A stretch of 64,000 bases of DNA from an uncultured Chitinophagaceae bacterium (GTDB taxonomy: Bacteria; Bacteroidota; Bacteroidia; Chitinophagales; Chitinophagaceae), in NCBI GenBank assembly GCA_937873715.1, contig CALMYJ010000004.1:200722-264721 (forward strand), in the 5' to 3' direction. A program made the translations under genes and the position numbers. Shown here piece after piece: positions 1 to 10,304 of this stretch. Within the stretch, counting starts at the first letter, position 1, and every line of letters starts with the position of its first letter. Under the pieces are notes generated by a model. That model was not told where the DNA came from and searched no databases. It was given only the letters and a program-made list of their open reading frames with translations.

Positions 1-956
1 GCATTTTCGCTGTTGATTACATTTTCTAAGGCTGCCGGTATCAGTATATCACATTCCAACTCGAGGGCAGCACTATTGCTGGCCAGGTTGTTTGCCCCGG
101 GAAAGTTGAGGATAGATTTTGTGGCTTTGCGGTGGTTAAATACTTCTTCTTCGTGCAGGCCTGCCGGGTTGTGAATAGCACCTTCGTATTCAGCAAACGC
201 AATTATTTTGGCACCATTTTCCCTAAAGTATTTGGCGGTGTGGTAACCAACGTTGCCCAACCCCTGTATTACTACTGTTTTTCCCTGTATGCCGGTATGC
301 AGGCCAAGTTTTTTCATTACATCGGGCATGCTGCATACTTCACGGATGCCATAAAATACACCCAGCCCGGTAGCTTCCTTACGGCCACGTACGCCACCCT
401 GTGTAACGGGCTTACCGGTAACACAGCCTGCTGCATCAATTTCGCCCGGGCGCAGGGATTGGTAGGTATCCACTATCCAGGCCATTTCTCTTTCTCCAGT
501 GCCATAATCGGGTGCCGGCACATCAATACCGGGGCCAATAAAATTTTTCTTTACCAGTTCTGAGGTGTAACGACGGGTTATTTTTTCCAGTTCGTATGGG
601 GATAAGCTGCGGGGACTTATTTTAATACCACCCTTAGCACCCCCAAAGGGCACATTTACAATAGCGCATTTAAAAGTCATCAATGCTGCAAGGGCCATTA
701 CTTCATCCTGGTTCACTTCCTTACTGAAACGGATACCTCCTTTACAGGGTGTTTTATGCTGGCTGTGTTGCACCCTGTAGGCTTCTATTACTTCAATACG
801 GCCGTCATCCATTTTTACCGGGAACCGCATTTGATATACACTGTTGCAAATTTTTATTTGCTCCAGTATGCCCGGATCCCATTTGGTAAATTTTGCGGCT
901 TTATCAAAGCTTTGTTCCACGCTGTGAAAAAAACTGTACGGTTGTTGTGCTGACAT
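1..956 (-). CDS. gdhA: Glu/Leu/Phe/Val dehydrogenase (glutamate dehydrogenase), 3' end outside window
   Basis: Interconverts glutamate and 2-oxoglutarate plus ammonia with NAD(P)(H) in the cytoplasm. Read leftwards from ATG at 956; 318 codons are visible and the frame is still open at the edge, so roughly the last quarter of a usual 420-450 residue enzyme is missing. Seen: dimerisation/substrate domain with CKGGIRF (K72), [10 protein letters not shown] (K108, the catalytic lysine position of the family) and VPAPDYGTG (D150), then a Rossmann fold with GLGNVG at about 232-237. It follows ccmD on the same strand after about 160 bases, so it may be read through from the cytochrome genes, but its function is unrelated. 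Identification is secure; coenzyme preference cannot be told. Confidence 0.95.
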   Translation of the reverse strand, partial: MSAQQPYSFFHSVEQSFDKAAKFTKWDPGILEQIKICNSVYQMRFPVKMDDGRIEVIEAYRVQHSQHKTPCKGGIRFSKEVNQDEVMALAALMTFKCAIVNVPFGGAKGGIKISPRSLSPYELEKITRRYTSELVKKNFIGPGIDVPAPDYGTGEREMAWIVDTYQSLRPGEIDAAGCVTGKPVTQGGVRGRKEATGLGVFYGIREVCSMPDVMKKLGLHTGIQGKTVVIQGLGNVGYHTAKYFRENGAKIIAFAEYEGAIHNPAGLHEEEVFNHRKATKSILNFPGANNLASNSAALELECDILIPAALENVINSEN

Positions 957-1118
957 GGTAGTGTTGTTTAATTTTTGCAATCGTATATAATATGCAGCAA
1001 CTGGCAAATTGCTGTGTAGTGCAGTGAATCTGGTATATGAACAATACTGCTATTGGCACAGGTTGCATTACTGTTTCAAAACAAAAAGTTTTTATGCAGC
1101 AACAGTATTGTTGTTTAA

Positions 1119-1340
1119 CTATTGTTCCTGTTTTTCTATTTCCGATAGCTTCCTGTCTATCCGCCAAACATAAAAAAACAGGCCGGCAAGTATGGTAAGG
1201 CAAACCGCCACCACAATATATATTTTACCATTGCTCCGCATGGTATCGGCCATCTCCACATCGGTTTGCTGTGCAAATAAAGAAGTTGTAAGGCAGAGCA
1301 TCAGTAAAAAAACTGTTATTATTTTACTACTTGTTTTCAT
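1119..1340 (-). CDS. ccmD: CcmD-like small membrane protein
   Basis: 73 residues. The reading frame is open further upstream, but ATG at 1340 gives a protein starting MKTSSKII with a signal-like hydrophobic stretch (residues 7-23) and one clear membrane helix (about 40-58), ending in a charged tail KLSEIEKQEQ. Small single-span proteins of this shape directly behind ccsA/ccmC are CcmD, which in the family helps release haem-loaded CcmE from the CcmC complex. It lies 5 bases after ccsA on the same strand. The call rests on size, topology and position rather than on a diagnostic motif. Longer start sites would run into ccsA. Confidence 0.75.
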   Translation of the reverse strand: MKTSSKIITVFLLMLCLTTSLFAQQTDVEMADTMRSNGKIYIVVAVCLTILAGLFFYVWRIDRKLSEIEKQEQ

Positions 1341-1345
1341 CCTGC

Positions 1346-2059
1346 TTAATTTTTGTGTGTGGTATGCAGCAGCGGTTTGTCTGTAATTAGTTGTGTCCTT
1401 ATACGCAGGGTGGCTATCCAAACACCCAGTAAAGTCCATCCCAGTACTGCCGGGTAAAATACCATCCTCAGCCTGCTGTCGATGTCTTTAAAGTTGAGAG
1501 CCGGGTTACCGCCCTGGCCGCCCTTACCGCCCGGGTGCAGGCTGCCTTCTACAATCCTGGGGATAATAAACATGGTTACAAAAAGCATCACATAAGCAAA
1601 TATGCTATACACGGCGCTGGTTTTTGCCCGTTTGTCTATATCGGTAAATGAGCCCCTTAATACAAAGTACGCCCCATAAATCAGCAGGCCAATGGCGGCA
1701 AATATCAGCTTGGGTTCCCGTATTACACCACTAAGGCTTTGTCCCTGGTCGGCCACCCAGGTAACCGATACCCAGATAAAACCAGTGATGTAGCCGAGAA
1801 TACCAAACAGGCATCCGGCTGATGCAAAGTGGCGGGCAAAAATATCATCCCTTAAATCGAACCGGCGCAGGTACCTGATGCTGTAAAAAAAACTAATGCT
1901 GAAAAGTATAGTCATGGCAAACCACATGGCCACATGAAAGTAAAGATTGCGTATGGTTTCGTTCAAAATAGGCAGGCGGGGTACATCCAGCAAAAAACCA
2001 CCTGTAACGGTATAAATGAGTAAAACGAAAGACGTTATTTTCCACCAGCTTTTCGTCAC
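1346..2059 (-). CDS. ccsA: CcsA/CcmC-type haem handling protein for cytochrome c assembly
   Basis: Polytopic inner membrane protein of the CcmC/CcsA family that passes haem to the periplasm for cytochrome c assembly. Six hydrophobic segments are visible. Histidines expected to ligate haem are present: H42 in NLYFHVAMWF and H175 in GSLHPGG. The tryptophan-rich segment between them (about 95-120) reads TWVADQGQ...REPKL instead of the usual W-G-x-x-W-x-x-D-PKL pattern, so the WWD motif looks altered. No ATG opens the frame: I chose GTG at 2059 (product MTKSWWK); a TTG at 2101 would add 14 residues. It sits between ccmB and ccmD as in other Bacteroidota. Confidence 0.87.
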   Translation of the reverse strand: MTKSWWKITSFVLLIYTVTGGFLLDVPRLPILNETIRNLYFHVAMWFAMTILFSISFFYSIRYLRRFDLRDDIFARHFASAGCLFGILGYITGFIWVSVTWVADQGQSLSGVIREPKLIFAAIGLLIYGAYFVLRGSFTDIDKRAKTSAVYSIFAYVMLFVTMFIIPRIVEGSLHPGGKGGQGGNPALNFKDIDSRLRMVFYPAVLGWTLLGVWIATLRIRTQLITDKPLLHTTHKN

Positions 2060-2141
2060 AAAGAGAAGGTTGATTTTAAGTGTGTGGCAAAGGTAAGGCA
2101 AAGGCTAAGTACCGGTAAAAAATTATTTGGAGTAAAGCCGC

Positions 2142-2798
2142 TCAGTCCTTCCACAGGTAAGGAAATAGTATAACTGCCATAGCAATAATTAATGCGTCTA
2201 ATCCGATAATCAAACCCGTGAGCTGCAGCACTGCCCCTTCTTTAAACACTTCGTTAAAAGCCGTTCGGCTCAGGCGCATCAGCAACAGCAGCAGGGGTAG
2301 TATCACCGGGAAACCCAGGATGGCCATTAATGCTGCATTGTGCTGTGCTTTGGCGGCAATGGCGCTCATTAAGGTAAATACAAGGCTTATGCTGATGCCG
2401 CCTAATACAGCTATACCAATAAATTGTACAATATTGCTCAACGGGTTGCCAATAAACAGGGTATACAGCAAAAGACTTACAATGCTCATAAAGAGCATCA
2501 GCACAAGATTATACAACAGCTTGGCTACAATAAATGCAGCAGGGTGTACCAGTGTATAATAATACAGCATCCGCCCCCTGCCTTCCTGTAAAAAACTTTT
2601 GGCAACGGCATTTACGCATATAAAAAGCTGTATTACCCAAAATATGCCATTCCAGGCTTTAGCGTCCGGCTCGTCTACCGAAAGCGATAGTACAAAAATG
2701 GTAGAAGCGATGTACAACAGGATGCCGTAAAAAGTATGCTGTTGCCGCAGTTCAAGCAGTATGTCTTTTTTAACGAGGGCTGTTATACTTGTAAACAT
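2142..2798 (-). CDS. ccmB: Haem exporter protein CcmB
   Basis: 218-residue integral membrane protein with about six hydrophobic helices and the family N-terminus (short amphipathic start, LVKKDILLELRQQ, then first helix). CcmB is the permease partner of the CcmA ATPase in the cytochrome c maturation system; CcmA is not in this window, so it must be encoded elsewhere. First gene of the leftward set ccmB-ccsA-ccmD. A Bacteroidota-type promoter lies immediately upstream, with its -7 box ending 5 bases before the ATG. Length agrees with the family. Confidence 0.9.
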   Translation of the reverse strand: MFTSITALVKKDILLELRQQHTFYGILLYIASTIFVLSLSVDEPDAKAWNGIFWVIQLFICVNAVAKSFLQEGRGRMLYYYTLVHPAAFIVAKLLYNLVLMLFMSIVSLLLYTLFIGNPLSNIVQFIGIAVLGGISISLVFTLMSAIAAKAQHNAALMAILGFPVILPLLLLLMRLSRTAFNEVFKEGAVLQLTGLIIGLDALIIAMAVILFPYLWKD

Positions 2799-2803
2799 AA
2801 CCG

Positions 2804-2832
2804 CAAGTTTACGGATTAATTTACTGTGCCAA
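2804..2832 (-). promoter_or_regulatory. Bacteroidota-type promoter of ccmB
   Basis: On the minus strand: TTG (2832-2830), 18-base spacer, TAAACTTG (2811-2804), one mismatch from TAnnTTTG. Only five bases separate the -7 box from the ATG, so transcription would begin at or next to the start codon. Confidence 0.55.
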
Positions 2833-2924
2833 TAAATAGATGGGTTACTGAAAATTATTAGGTGCCCTTAGCTGTACAGCAGGCCAAAGCGAAAAATATT
2901 TGATTATAAACATCACTAAATATC

Positions 2925-5900
2925 TTATTGCGCCAGTGATATCCTTACCTGTACACCGGCCCTGGTATTAACGATGGGGGCGCTGGAGGATATATAAGGC
3001 GTTACCCGCCGCTGATCGAAGAACAACTTCATATTCACCCTGCTGTTAAGGAAATAATCCACACTTGGTGTAATGGTTACTTCTTTACTGCCGCCTGTGG
3101 GTAAAGTAGCAGCCTGATCTAACCGGTAGTTGATGGTTACATTATCCCTTACTTTAAAATCGAGGCGGAAGTTGATTTCATTATCCAGCTTGGAAGAGCC
3201 GCTCTTGCTCAGGAATTTGGGCAGTGGTAACCCGGCAAAAAGCTTCATGCCTTTTTTGCGGTAGCCGGCACCGATAGAAAACTCTGTTGACCTTGTTTCG
3301 CTCAACTGGAAGTCGATAAGGCTAAGGCTGAGGGTGCGCTGTTTTACATATTCCACCCTTGCCTGCAGTTGGTTGGTGAGCATTACATCTACACCTACCA
3401 ATGGTGCAAACTGCTCCTGTATGGTTACGTTGGGTATTAAGAAGTAAGGAATATAATTGTTGGAAGAGCTGTCGTAGAACGATGGGAAGCCCAGCCTGTC
3501 TATATCCTGGTACAGCAGGGCCGAGGTAAAGCCATTCATGCCGAGGCTGCCGGTGTACCCGTGAGAGAGGGTGATGTTCGAAAATATTTTATCCAGCCCT
3601 TTAATACGGCTAAGGCCATTATAATCCAGCCGCCAGTTGGGCAGTGGCATAAATTTGCTAAAGGGGTTCGATTTTACATTGCGGTTGCTTTGCTCTACCA
3701 GTGCAACAGTGTTAGGGTCTTTGCCGGTGTATGCCGCTACAAATGCCGGTATCAGCACGTCGGTTGCATACCGGTTGTATCCAAACGCATAGCCATCACC
3801 GGGAGTAGGGCCCGTTTGCGAATAAGGATTAAGCTTGCCCAGCCTTTGCGATATTACCTGCCTGTATTCCTGGAATTTGCTAAAGGTTTCGGATACCTGG
3901 TTGGGATCAAATTTTTGAAAGAGGGTTTGGAACGAAATAAAACTGATTTCGAATCCACCACCGGTGTAAGGGCTCAGGTGTCCAAAATTGTTACCATCCC
4001 CAACAGTATCTTTAAACAGTTCGGAATAATTTTTATTAAATGTTTTACTGAGGGTAACAGAAATGTTCAAATCCCTGACAGGTTCAATTTGCGCTGTAGC
4101 TGTTATGCGTTGGTTATACGATTGCTGCAGTATGGTATTAAACTCGGGATTTTTGGTAATCACACCATTGGATGCGGCACGGTTAAGCCAACTGGTATCC
4201 GGCTGTTTGCCCATAAGGAAACCCAGACCGGGCTGCATGCTATTCCAGTTTTGCCCAATATAGTTGGTACTATCGGTGTACCCGGGCAGCCTGGTGTTGG
4301 CATTTTCGGATATCGAGATATTAGCCTGCTTAAGGCTGGTGATTAATTTACCAAATACCCTCATGGCAATGCCCGGGTTGGGCATAGCATTGGGGTCTTT
4401 AATTTTTTTGATTTTAAGTTTTTTTACCTCTTTCACTTTCACACTATCCCTCATTACATAACGCCATACGGTATCTGTACGGGTACGTACTTCAGCCTTA
4501 GGGGCATTGGGCACCCGTGGCTGATCGATAGCCCGGAAGAATTTGAATTTGTTGTACAACCGGGTAAAGTCAAATTGTGCAGTGGCTTCTTTGGTTTGCC
4601 CGTTTTCGATAATGTTACCAAGATCAATTGCCAGCCTCGAAGCACCTATCCAGCGATAAATACCCTGGTATTTGAGGTTTACGGTTGTCCAGTCTGTAAC
4701 CGGGAATTTTGCCGTAGGCAGTGTATACGAAATGTTGGCCGTATGGTTATAAAGGGTGTTGCGGCCGCCGCTTACAAACCTGCGCCACACGGTGTCTCTT
4801 TTTTCTTTGGTATCCAGCCTGCCTTCGGGTTCATCTACCCGGGAGTTATTAGAAGCGGTAAAATCGAAATTGATTGACCGGGTAAAGTTCCAGCGCAGGA
4901 TATAATCCCGTTGCATGGTAAAAAACTTATCGTAGGTTTCGGGAATTTTATATTTATCCGAACCAATACTCCTGGGCCGTATAGCACCAAATTGCCGCTG
5001 TACATCCATGCGGAAGCTCAGTTGGGAAGGCACGGGGTTAAAGTTAAAATCCTTCACCAGGTCGAACCAACCCTTGCGGGGCTTTTTGAAAAACTTCATT
5101 TTTTTAAATGGCTCAATATACTTAGGCTGTGGGGCAAAATTGTAGCCAATGCCACCACGGTGTCTGGTTACCTCATTGCTTTCTATCAGTGGATTATGCG
5201 CCTTGGTGTTGAAGTACGAATAGCTGACATCAATGTTAGATATATCGTAAATTTTTGGCGGTGCCTGGCTGTTGCGGTTTACCCTTACATTGGTGAAATT
5301 TACCGTGGTGGTGCTGGTAAAATCGATGGCTGCATTTTTGATAGAATCTTTCTGCCGTTCGGTATCTGCCGCATTGATTTTATCCTTCAGCCTGATGTCC
5401 ATATCAAAGGGGTCGTATTCCGGTTTGCTTACTGTTTGCGAATAGCTGGCAAAAACCGGGATAGAGATGCCTGCGTTTTTGGGTAGCAATTTACCCAGCT
5501 CAAGGTTGGCCGCAATATCAAACTGGGTGTAGTTGTCCCGGTACCGGTCGTTCACACGCTGCTCCAGCGTGCCAAACCCGGTAGTGTGCATGGACATAGA
5601 GCCGGTAATGGTACCCAGGTCGGCCAGGGTAAGGTCTACCCGGGCCATAGCCGCAAAGGCACCTTTTTCGTTCATAGAGGTCATACGTAGTTCGTTTACC
5701 CACACTTCGCCACAGGCGCTTGGGTTTTTTTCGTTTTCTACGGCAATGAGTATGCCTTTTATTTCGCCAAGGTTGGGGTCGCCCATTACCGAATAGGTGT
5801 GCCCGTTAGCCTGTAGTTGCCTGAATATTTTGCTGATGTCGGCGCCGGAAGCATTACGGTCGGCTTTTAACTTAGGCAGTGCTGCCAGGTCAAGGTCGAG

Positions 5901-8900
5901 GCCGTTTTTCTCCAGCCATAAAGTATCGTTGTAGGCATCGCTGTTGGGATTGAGCGATGCGGCAGAAAGCGGTGTAAGGTACAGGGGTATTCTTACTTCA
6001 TAATAATTATTGGCAAAGTCAGTACCGATGCGGATTACGGCATTGAGGTCGCCATCTTTAATACTGGTGGGTGTTTTTACAAAGTTTTCGGCATGTACAA
6101 ACATTTTCAGTTTGCCAAACTGGCGCAAATCCCGGTTAGCAAAAGTTTGTTGTACTGCCCTTGCATCGCCGGGGCCCATATCACAAAAACGCAGCGACAT
6201 CGCCTGCTCGTTGAGCAACAGATTTACGCCATTGTTGCTTTGTATCTGCTGGCGTTGTATTTCCCGTGGCGTACGATAGGGCAGTGGCGACCGGTTATCG
6301 TTTTCTTCAATATTTACCCCATTGATGTCGAACGTTACATCAGTAGTAAATGGGGTATAGGTGCCCGTGGTATCTACTTTATAGGGATAGCGGCGCCAGA
6401 TATTTCTTGTTAATTCAAGCTTTCCAAAACGCATTACCACCATACTGTCGAAATCGGTGAGGAACATGCGGATAAAGCGGATAGATTTAAAATCCGGGAT
6501 ATTGCCAATACGCTGGTTGTACGAGCCGATGGGCACCCTGAACTGGTACCAGGTTTCGGTACGGCCGGTACCATCGGGCAGGCCGGTAATGGGTACTTCC
6601 TTCCTGTCCACAATAAAGTTGGTACCAATGTTCATGATGGGGTCATCGGCCGATTTAATGTCCACCACGTACTGGAAGTACTCTTCTGTTTCGTTCATGG
6701 TATTATCCCGGTTAAGGTCTTCGCCATCGGGATATAGTGTTGCGGCAGATGAAAAAGCGGCCGTGCCATCGCTGATGGCTGAGTTGCCCTGCGGACTGTT
6801 GAAGTTTTTGTACCGCTGTATGATACCGTCTGTTTCGGTAAACGTAGGGTCTCGGTACCAGCGGTAATTATCCAGCGAGGGGTCGGTTTGTACCTGGTTA
6901 AAAGCTTCGGGGGTTAAGAAGTTTTGCAGGTTAACAAGGTATGGTGTATGCAGTGTTCGTTCGTCTTCGTCGTTAATGCCATCAAAGCCAACATCCTGGA
7001 ATACCCTGTCGGCAGGGTCGTTGCTAAAGGCATTGGCTACCTGTATAGGGTTTAGTGGTACCCTGCCCCATACCGAGTTGCTGGTGGGTAACTGGGAAGT
7101 GGGGGTGGGCAGCCCGTTTTCGTAAAAACGTTTGCCGTCTTTCAGCACATCTTCCGAAATATTGCCCAGGTTAATGTACAATTTACCGCCATTGGTTTGT
7201 GATGCGTTGGGCCTTTGGGGGGTATTTACATAGGGGTCTTGCAGCCAGAATTCGATAAACTCTATGTTGGCTGTTTCAAAATCTGTTTGGTCGATATTAC
7301 GCATTAATCCACCCCACCTTGCCCTTGGGTTGCGCAGGCGGTTACTGTTATCAATTTGTAGGGGATTGTCTTCAAAGTTGTAGGGGCCTTTTTCGTTGGG
7401 GTAAAAGGCAAGGTCGAATGTTACCAGTTGGTTTTGGCCAAAATCGGTGGTACGCTGCGGAAATATTTCGCTTTGGCGTACCAGCCTGGTACGTGGGTCG
7501 CTCAGTTCGGCCCTGTTTTCGCCCAGCGGATTGTTTGGCCCTCTAAATTGTTGTAAGGCCGGTTCTATTTGATACCAGGCAATTTTTGCCCTGTTTTTTC
7601 CATAATCCAGGTTATCGTTTACTTCAGCTTCGGGGAACAGTATACTGGCACCATCGGGAGTGGTGGCTTTATAGGGGGTAGAAGCCAGCGTCCAGCTTAT
7701 GGCGGGAAAACGGAGGTCGATACCAGATTTGCTGCCTTCAAAATCATCGATAAATACGGTACCACCCGAGCCTCTGCCTATTTGAGGGGCATGGCCGGGA
7801 TCGAGGTAGGCGCCCTCGGCGTACACATTGATAGAAGATGGTGCAGTAGTAGAATAAAAAGGCAGCTTATCCAAAATTTTGGTAAGGCGGGGTAGTTCCT
7901 TGCGGTAGTTTACATCCAGCCCGTACATGGAGTTGCGTATAGGCTCTTCGCCAAGGTTGTTTTTGGTAAAAAATGGCCGTTCGCCCAGGCGCACGGCAGT
8001 GCCACCTATGGCAAGTTGTTCCTTCAAGCTGTTTTTGGCCATATAATCCAATCTCAGGCCCAGGTAATTACGTTGTTGAAGGCCAAAAGAGGCATTGTTT
8101 TCAAAATTTACCTGTACCGGCAGCCCTGCATTAAGGATGGCCTGGTTGGTGATTTTTATGGTGCCAAGGTCGTAGTTAATATCGTAATCAACGCCTTCGG
8201 TCAATATTTGCCCACCGGCTGTAACGCTTACACTACCCTGTGGAATATTGTAACCGATGCTGATGTCGGACGAGCCGGAAGTACGGGCCGAGCCTTTCAT
8301 TACAAAGCGGTTAAGATTTGGATATTGCTGTGCAATGGCTTTAATAGAATCGTAGAGAGCATAGTACAAAGTATCCCTGGCAGCTTCGGGTATCACATCG
8401 TATATCTGTGTGGCAAGGTCGCGGCCAAAAGGCTCTAATACAGGAAATACCACACGGCTGTATTGCGATATTACGGTATAGCCTTCCACATAGTCAAATA
8501 CGCCATCGGGCTGTGGGTCAAGCTGGTTGTTGAGCCTGTCCAGGTTTACGAGGCTAATGATGGGCTGTCCCTGATTTTTATTGCCAAATGGTACATAGCG
8601 CTTCCAGCCCTGCCCGGGTTCCTGGTACAGGATATTTAGCTTAAAATCGGTGGGGGTAAGGGTGCCATAACCTACGGAGTAAACGTTTTTCATCATCAGT
8701 TGCCAGATGGGTAAACGCACCCTTTGCGAAGTGGCTTTTAGCAACTTCAGGTATAATATTTTTTGCGTAGCCTGGGTAGAGTCTGGCGGTACATCCTGCG
8801 AAAAATCACCCACCTGGTATACCCTGCCATTATAGGTATACTGGTAAGCTACGGCCAATACTTCATCGGGCATTAAGGGCTGGCTTACAGATATATAGCC

Positions 8901-10256
8901 TGCCTGCCGGTTAAATACATATTGTGTGGAATCCAGCTTACGGGCAAAGGTTTTTTCAAAATCCTGTACGGGCAGCAGCCCTAAATTTTGCAAGATGGTT
9001 ACAGATTGCGATGGCTCACGGCTGCCCGGCCTGTTGATGATTTGGGCATAGAGGTCGTTGGTATTATTGGAGGGCAACTCATCGTTACTAAGTGTGTTGA
9101 TAATGAATGGTGCCTGCGGATTGGGATTGGTGGTGCTGGGAAAACCCCTGAAAGCATCCCGTTCGCCTAAATCCATCAGGCCAATTACATCACGGGTATT
9201 GGTGGTGCTGCCGTTGCGGTTGGTAACCCACACCTCCAGGCGGAGTATTTGTACGGGGGCAGTTACTGCCGGGATACGGGATAATACCCTGTTGTAATTG
9301 TTTTTAAAATACTGGCCCAACAGGAAGTGCCTGTTTTCTTCGTACTCATCGGCTTTAATATCAATGGTTTGTGCAGCTACGCCACCCTGCAGGTTAACGC
9401 TTTGGCGTTGGGAGCGCTGGTTGGCTAATACGGCTGTTACATTCAGTTTGCCAAATTGCAATTGTGTTTTTAAACCAAATAGCTGCTGTGCCCCGGGTAT
9501 AAAATTACTTCTTGAAGGAAATTGTACCTGCCCGGCTTCTATCCGCTTGATGATTTCGTCGTCCATGCCGGTATAATCCAGCTTAAGCTGGTTTTCCATT
9601 CCAAAGTTGGCGAGTGTATTGTAGTTGATGGGGAACTTGAGCTTATCACCAATGCTGGCATTTACGTTTACCTGGGCATTCATGTTGAAATCGAAACCGC
9701 CGTTGCGCCTGGCCCTTTCGGGGAGGGTGGGGTTTTTGATATTCTGTCCCTGGTAGCCGGCCATAATATCTACATTACCCTGTGGGTTGATATCAATTTT
9801 GCCATTACCAAACAGGCGGTTGAAGAGGTTTTCGTATAGCGAAAATTTTGGTTTGGTGAATTTTCGGTTGAGCAGGTTAAGGGTGTTGGCCCTTTTTTTA
9901 AAGTAATCGTCTTCGGCCTGCTTATTACGCATGGCCCAATATTCTTCGGCGGTGTAGGTAACCGGAGTACGATAGTATTTGTTCCCAATTTTTTCGTAAA
10001 GGGTGTAGGTGTTGGTATTGTAATCGTAAGCAATTGAGTCAGTAATATTGGCTGGTTGCTTAAGGTCGAAGGTTTGTTTTCCCCCGGCACTCAGGGCATC
10101 GCTTCTGCGGTCGTGTATAGGGAAAGGCAATGCCCCCGGTGCAGCCGAGTCGGCAGCGGGCATAAAGTGGGGGGTATATTTTTTTGCAGCAGCAGGTAAA
10201 GCAGCACCAAGCAACAGCAGCAAACACAGCGCCCCATAACCAATAGTTTTTGGCAT
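2925..10256 (-). CDS. sprA: T9SS outer-membrane translocon SprA (Sov)
   Basis: About 2443 residues, the size of SprA/Sov, the very large 36-strand outer-membrane barrel through which type IX secretion substrates leave the cell; also needed for gliding in motile relatives. Seen: signal peptide (MPKTIGYGAL, Leu-rich core, ending near AAA), long periplasmic/barrel sequence rich in alternating beta-strand patterns, aromatic residues and Asn/Asp turns, and a C-terminal beta strand ending VQVRISLAQ. Start chosen at ATG 10256 because it gives the cleanest signal peptide; ATG at 10277 (adds seven residues) is possible. ruvA lies 48 bases upstream on the same strand, a pairing common in Bacteroidota. 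Substrate genes for this pore occur at 13.4-15.5 kb and 40.2-41.8 kb. Many long antisense frames inside it are shadows. Confidence 0.95.
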   Translation of the reverse strand: MPKTIGYGALCLLLLLGAALPAAAKKYTPHFMPAADSAAPGALPFPIHDRRSDALSAGGKQTFDLKQPANITDSIAYDYNTNTYTLYEKIGNKYYRTPVTYTAEEYWAMRNKQAEDDYFKKRANTLNLLNRKFTKPKFSLYENLFNRLFGNGKIDINPQGNVDIMAGYQGQNIKNPTLPERARRNGGFDFNMNAQVNVNASIGDKLKFPINYNTLANFGMENQLKLDYTGMDDEIIKRIEAGQVQFPSRSNFIPGAQQLFGLKTQLQFGKLNVTAVLANQRSQRQSVNLQGGVAAQTIDIKADEYEENRHFLLGQYFKNNYNRVLSRIPAVTAPVQILRLEVWVTNRNGSTTNTRDVIGLMDLGERDAFRGFPSTTNPNPQAPFIINTLSNDELPSNNTNDLYAQIINRPGSREPSQSVTILQNLGLLPVQDFEKTFARKLDSTQYVFNRQAGYISVSQPLMPDEVLAVAYQYTYNGRVYQVGDFSQDVPPDSTQATQKILYLKLLKATSQRVRLPIWQLMMKNVYSVGYGTLTPTDFKLNILYQEPGQGWKRYVPFGNKNQGQPIISLVNLDRLNNQLDPQPDGVFDYVEGYTVISQYSRVVFPVLEPFGRDLATQIYDVIPEAARDTLYYALYDSIKAIAQQYPNLNRFVMKGSARTSGSSDISIGYNIPQGSVSVTAGGQILTEGVDYDINYDLGTIKITNQAILNAGLPVQVNFENNASFGLQQRNYLGLRLDYMAKNSLKEQLAIGGTAVRLGERPFFTKNNLGEEPIRNSMYGLDVNYRKELPRLTKILDKLPFYSTTAPSSINVYAEGAYLDPGHAPQIGRGSGGTVFIDDFEGSKSGIDLRFPAISWTLASTPYKATTPDGASILFPEAEVNDNLDYGKNRAKIAWYQIEPALQQFRGPNNPLGENRAELSDPRTRLVRQSEIFPQRTTDFGQNQLVTFDLAFYPNEKGPYNFEDNPLQIDNSNRLRNPRARWGGLMRNIDQTDFETANIEFIEFWLQDPYVNTPQRPNASQTNGGKLYINLGNISEDVLKDGKRFYENGLPTPTSQLPTSNSVWGRVPLNPIQVANAFSNDPADRVFQDVGFDGINDEDERTLHTPYLVNLQNFLTPEAFNQVQTDPSLDNYRWYRDPTFTETDGIIQRYKNFNSPQGNSAISDGTAAFSSAATLYPDGEDLNRDNTMNETEEYFQYVVDIKSADDPIMNIGTNFIVDRKEVPITGLPDGTGRTETWYQFRVPIGSYNQRIGNIPDFKSIRFIRMFLTDFDSMVVMRFGKLELTRNIWRRYPYKVDTTGTYTPFTTDVTFDINGVNIEENDNRSPLPYRTPREIQRQQIQSNNGVNLLLNEQAMSLRFCDMGPGDARAVQQTFANRDLRQFGKLKMFVHAENFVKTPTSIKDGDLNAVIRIGTDFANNYYEVRIPLYLTPLSAASLNPNSDAYNDTLWLEKNGLDLDLAALPKLKADRNASGADISKIFRQLQANGHTYSVMGDPNLGEIKGILIAVENEKNPSACGEVWVNELRMTSMNEKGAFAAMARVDLTLADLGTITGSMSMHTTGFGTLEQRVNDRYRDNYTQFDIAANLELGKLLPKNAGISIPVFASYSQTVSKPEYDPFDMDIRLKDKINAADTERQKDSIKNAAIDFTSTTTVNFTNVRVNRNSQAPPKIYDISNIDVSYSYFNTKAHNPLIESNEVTRHRGGIGYNFAPQPKYIEPFKKMKFFKKPRKGWFDLVKDFNFNPVPSQLSFRMDVQRQFGAIRPRSIGSDKYKIPETYDKFFTMQRDYILRWNFTRSINFDFTASNNSRVDEPEGRLDTKEKRDTVWRRFVSGGRNTLYNHTANISYTLPTAKFPVTDWTTVNLKYQGIYRWIGASRLAIDLGNIIENGQTKEATAQFDFTRLYNKFKFFRAIDQPRVPNAPKAEVRTRTDTVWRYVMRDSVKVKEVKKLKIKKIKDPNAMPNPGIAMRVFGKLITSLKQANISISENANTRLPGYTDSTNYIGQNWNSMQPGLGFLMGKQPDTSWLNRAASNGVITKNPEFNTILQQSYNQRITATAQIEPVRDLNISVTLSKTFNKNYSELFKDTVGDGNNFGHLSPYTGGGFEISFISFQTLFQKFDPNQVSETFSKFQEYRQVISQRLGKLNPYSQTGPTPGDGYAFGYNRYATDVLIPAFVAAYTGKDPNTVALVEQSNRNVKSNPFSKFMPLPNWRLDYNGLSRIKGLDKIFSNITLSHGYTGSLGMNGFTSALLYQDIDRLGFPSFYDSSSNNYIPYFLIPNVTIQEQFAPLVGVDVMLTNQLQARVEYVKQRTLSLSLIDFQLSETRSTEFSIGAGYRKKGMKLFAGLPLPKFLSKSGSSKLDNEINFRLDFKVRDNVTINYRLDQAATLPTGGSKEVTITPSVDYFLNSRVNMKLFFDQRRVTPYISSSAPIVNTRAGVQVRISLAQ

Positions 10257-10304
10257 CAAATCCCTGTTACAAAACATCCACAAATTAGTTAAGGTAAAAA
10301 TCTG

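Noticed and set aside
904..1203. 99-codon minus-strand frame between ccmD and gdhA
   Set aside because: It overlaps the first 53 bases of gdhA and the end of ccmD in another frame, is cysteine-rich and irregular, and has no signal or domain.
3561..4346. 261-codon plus-strand frame and many other long antisense frames inside sprA
   Set aside because: They lie opposite a conserved 2443-residue gene, have poor protein-like composition, and are expected by-products of its codon use.
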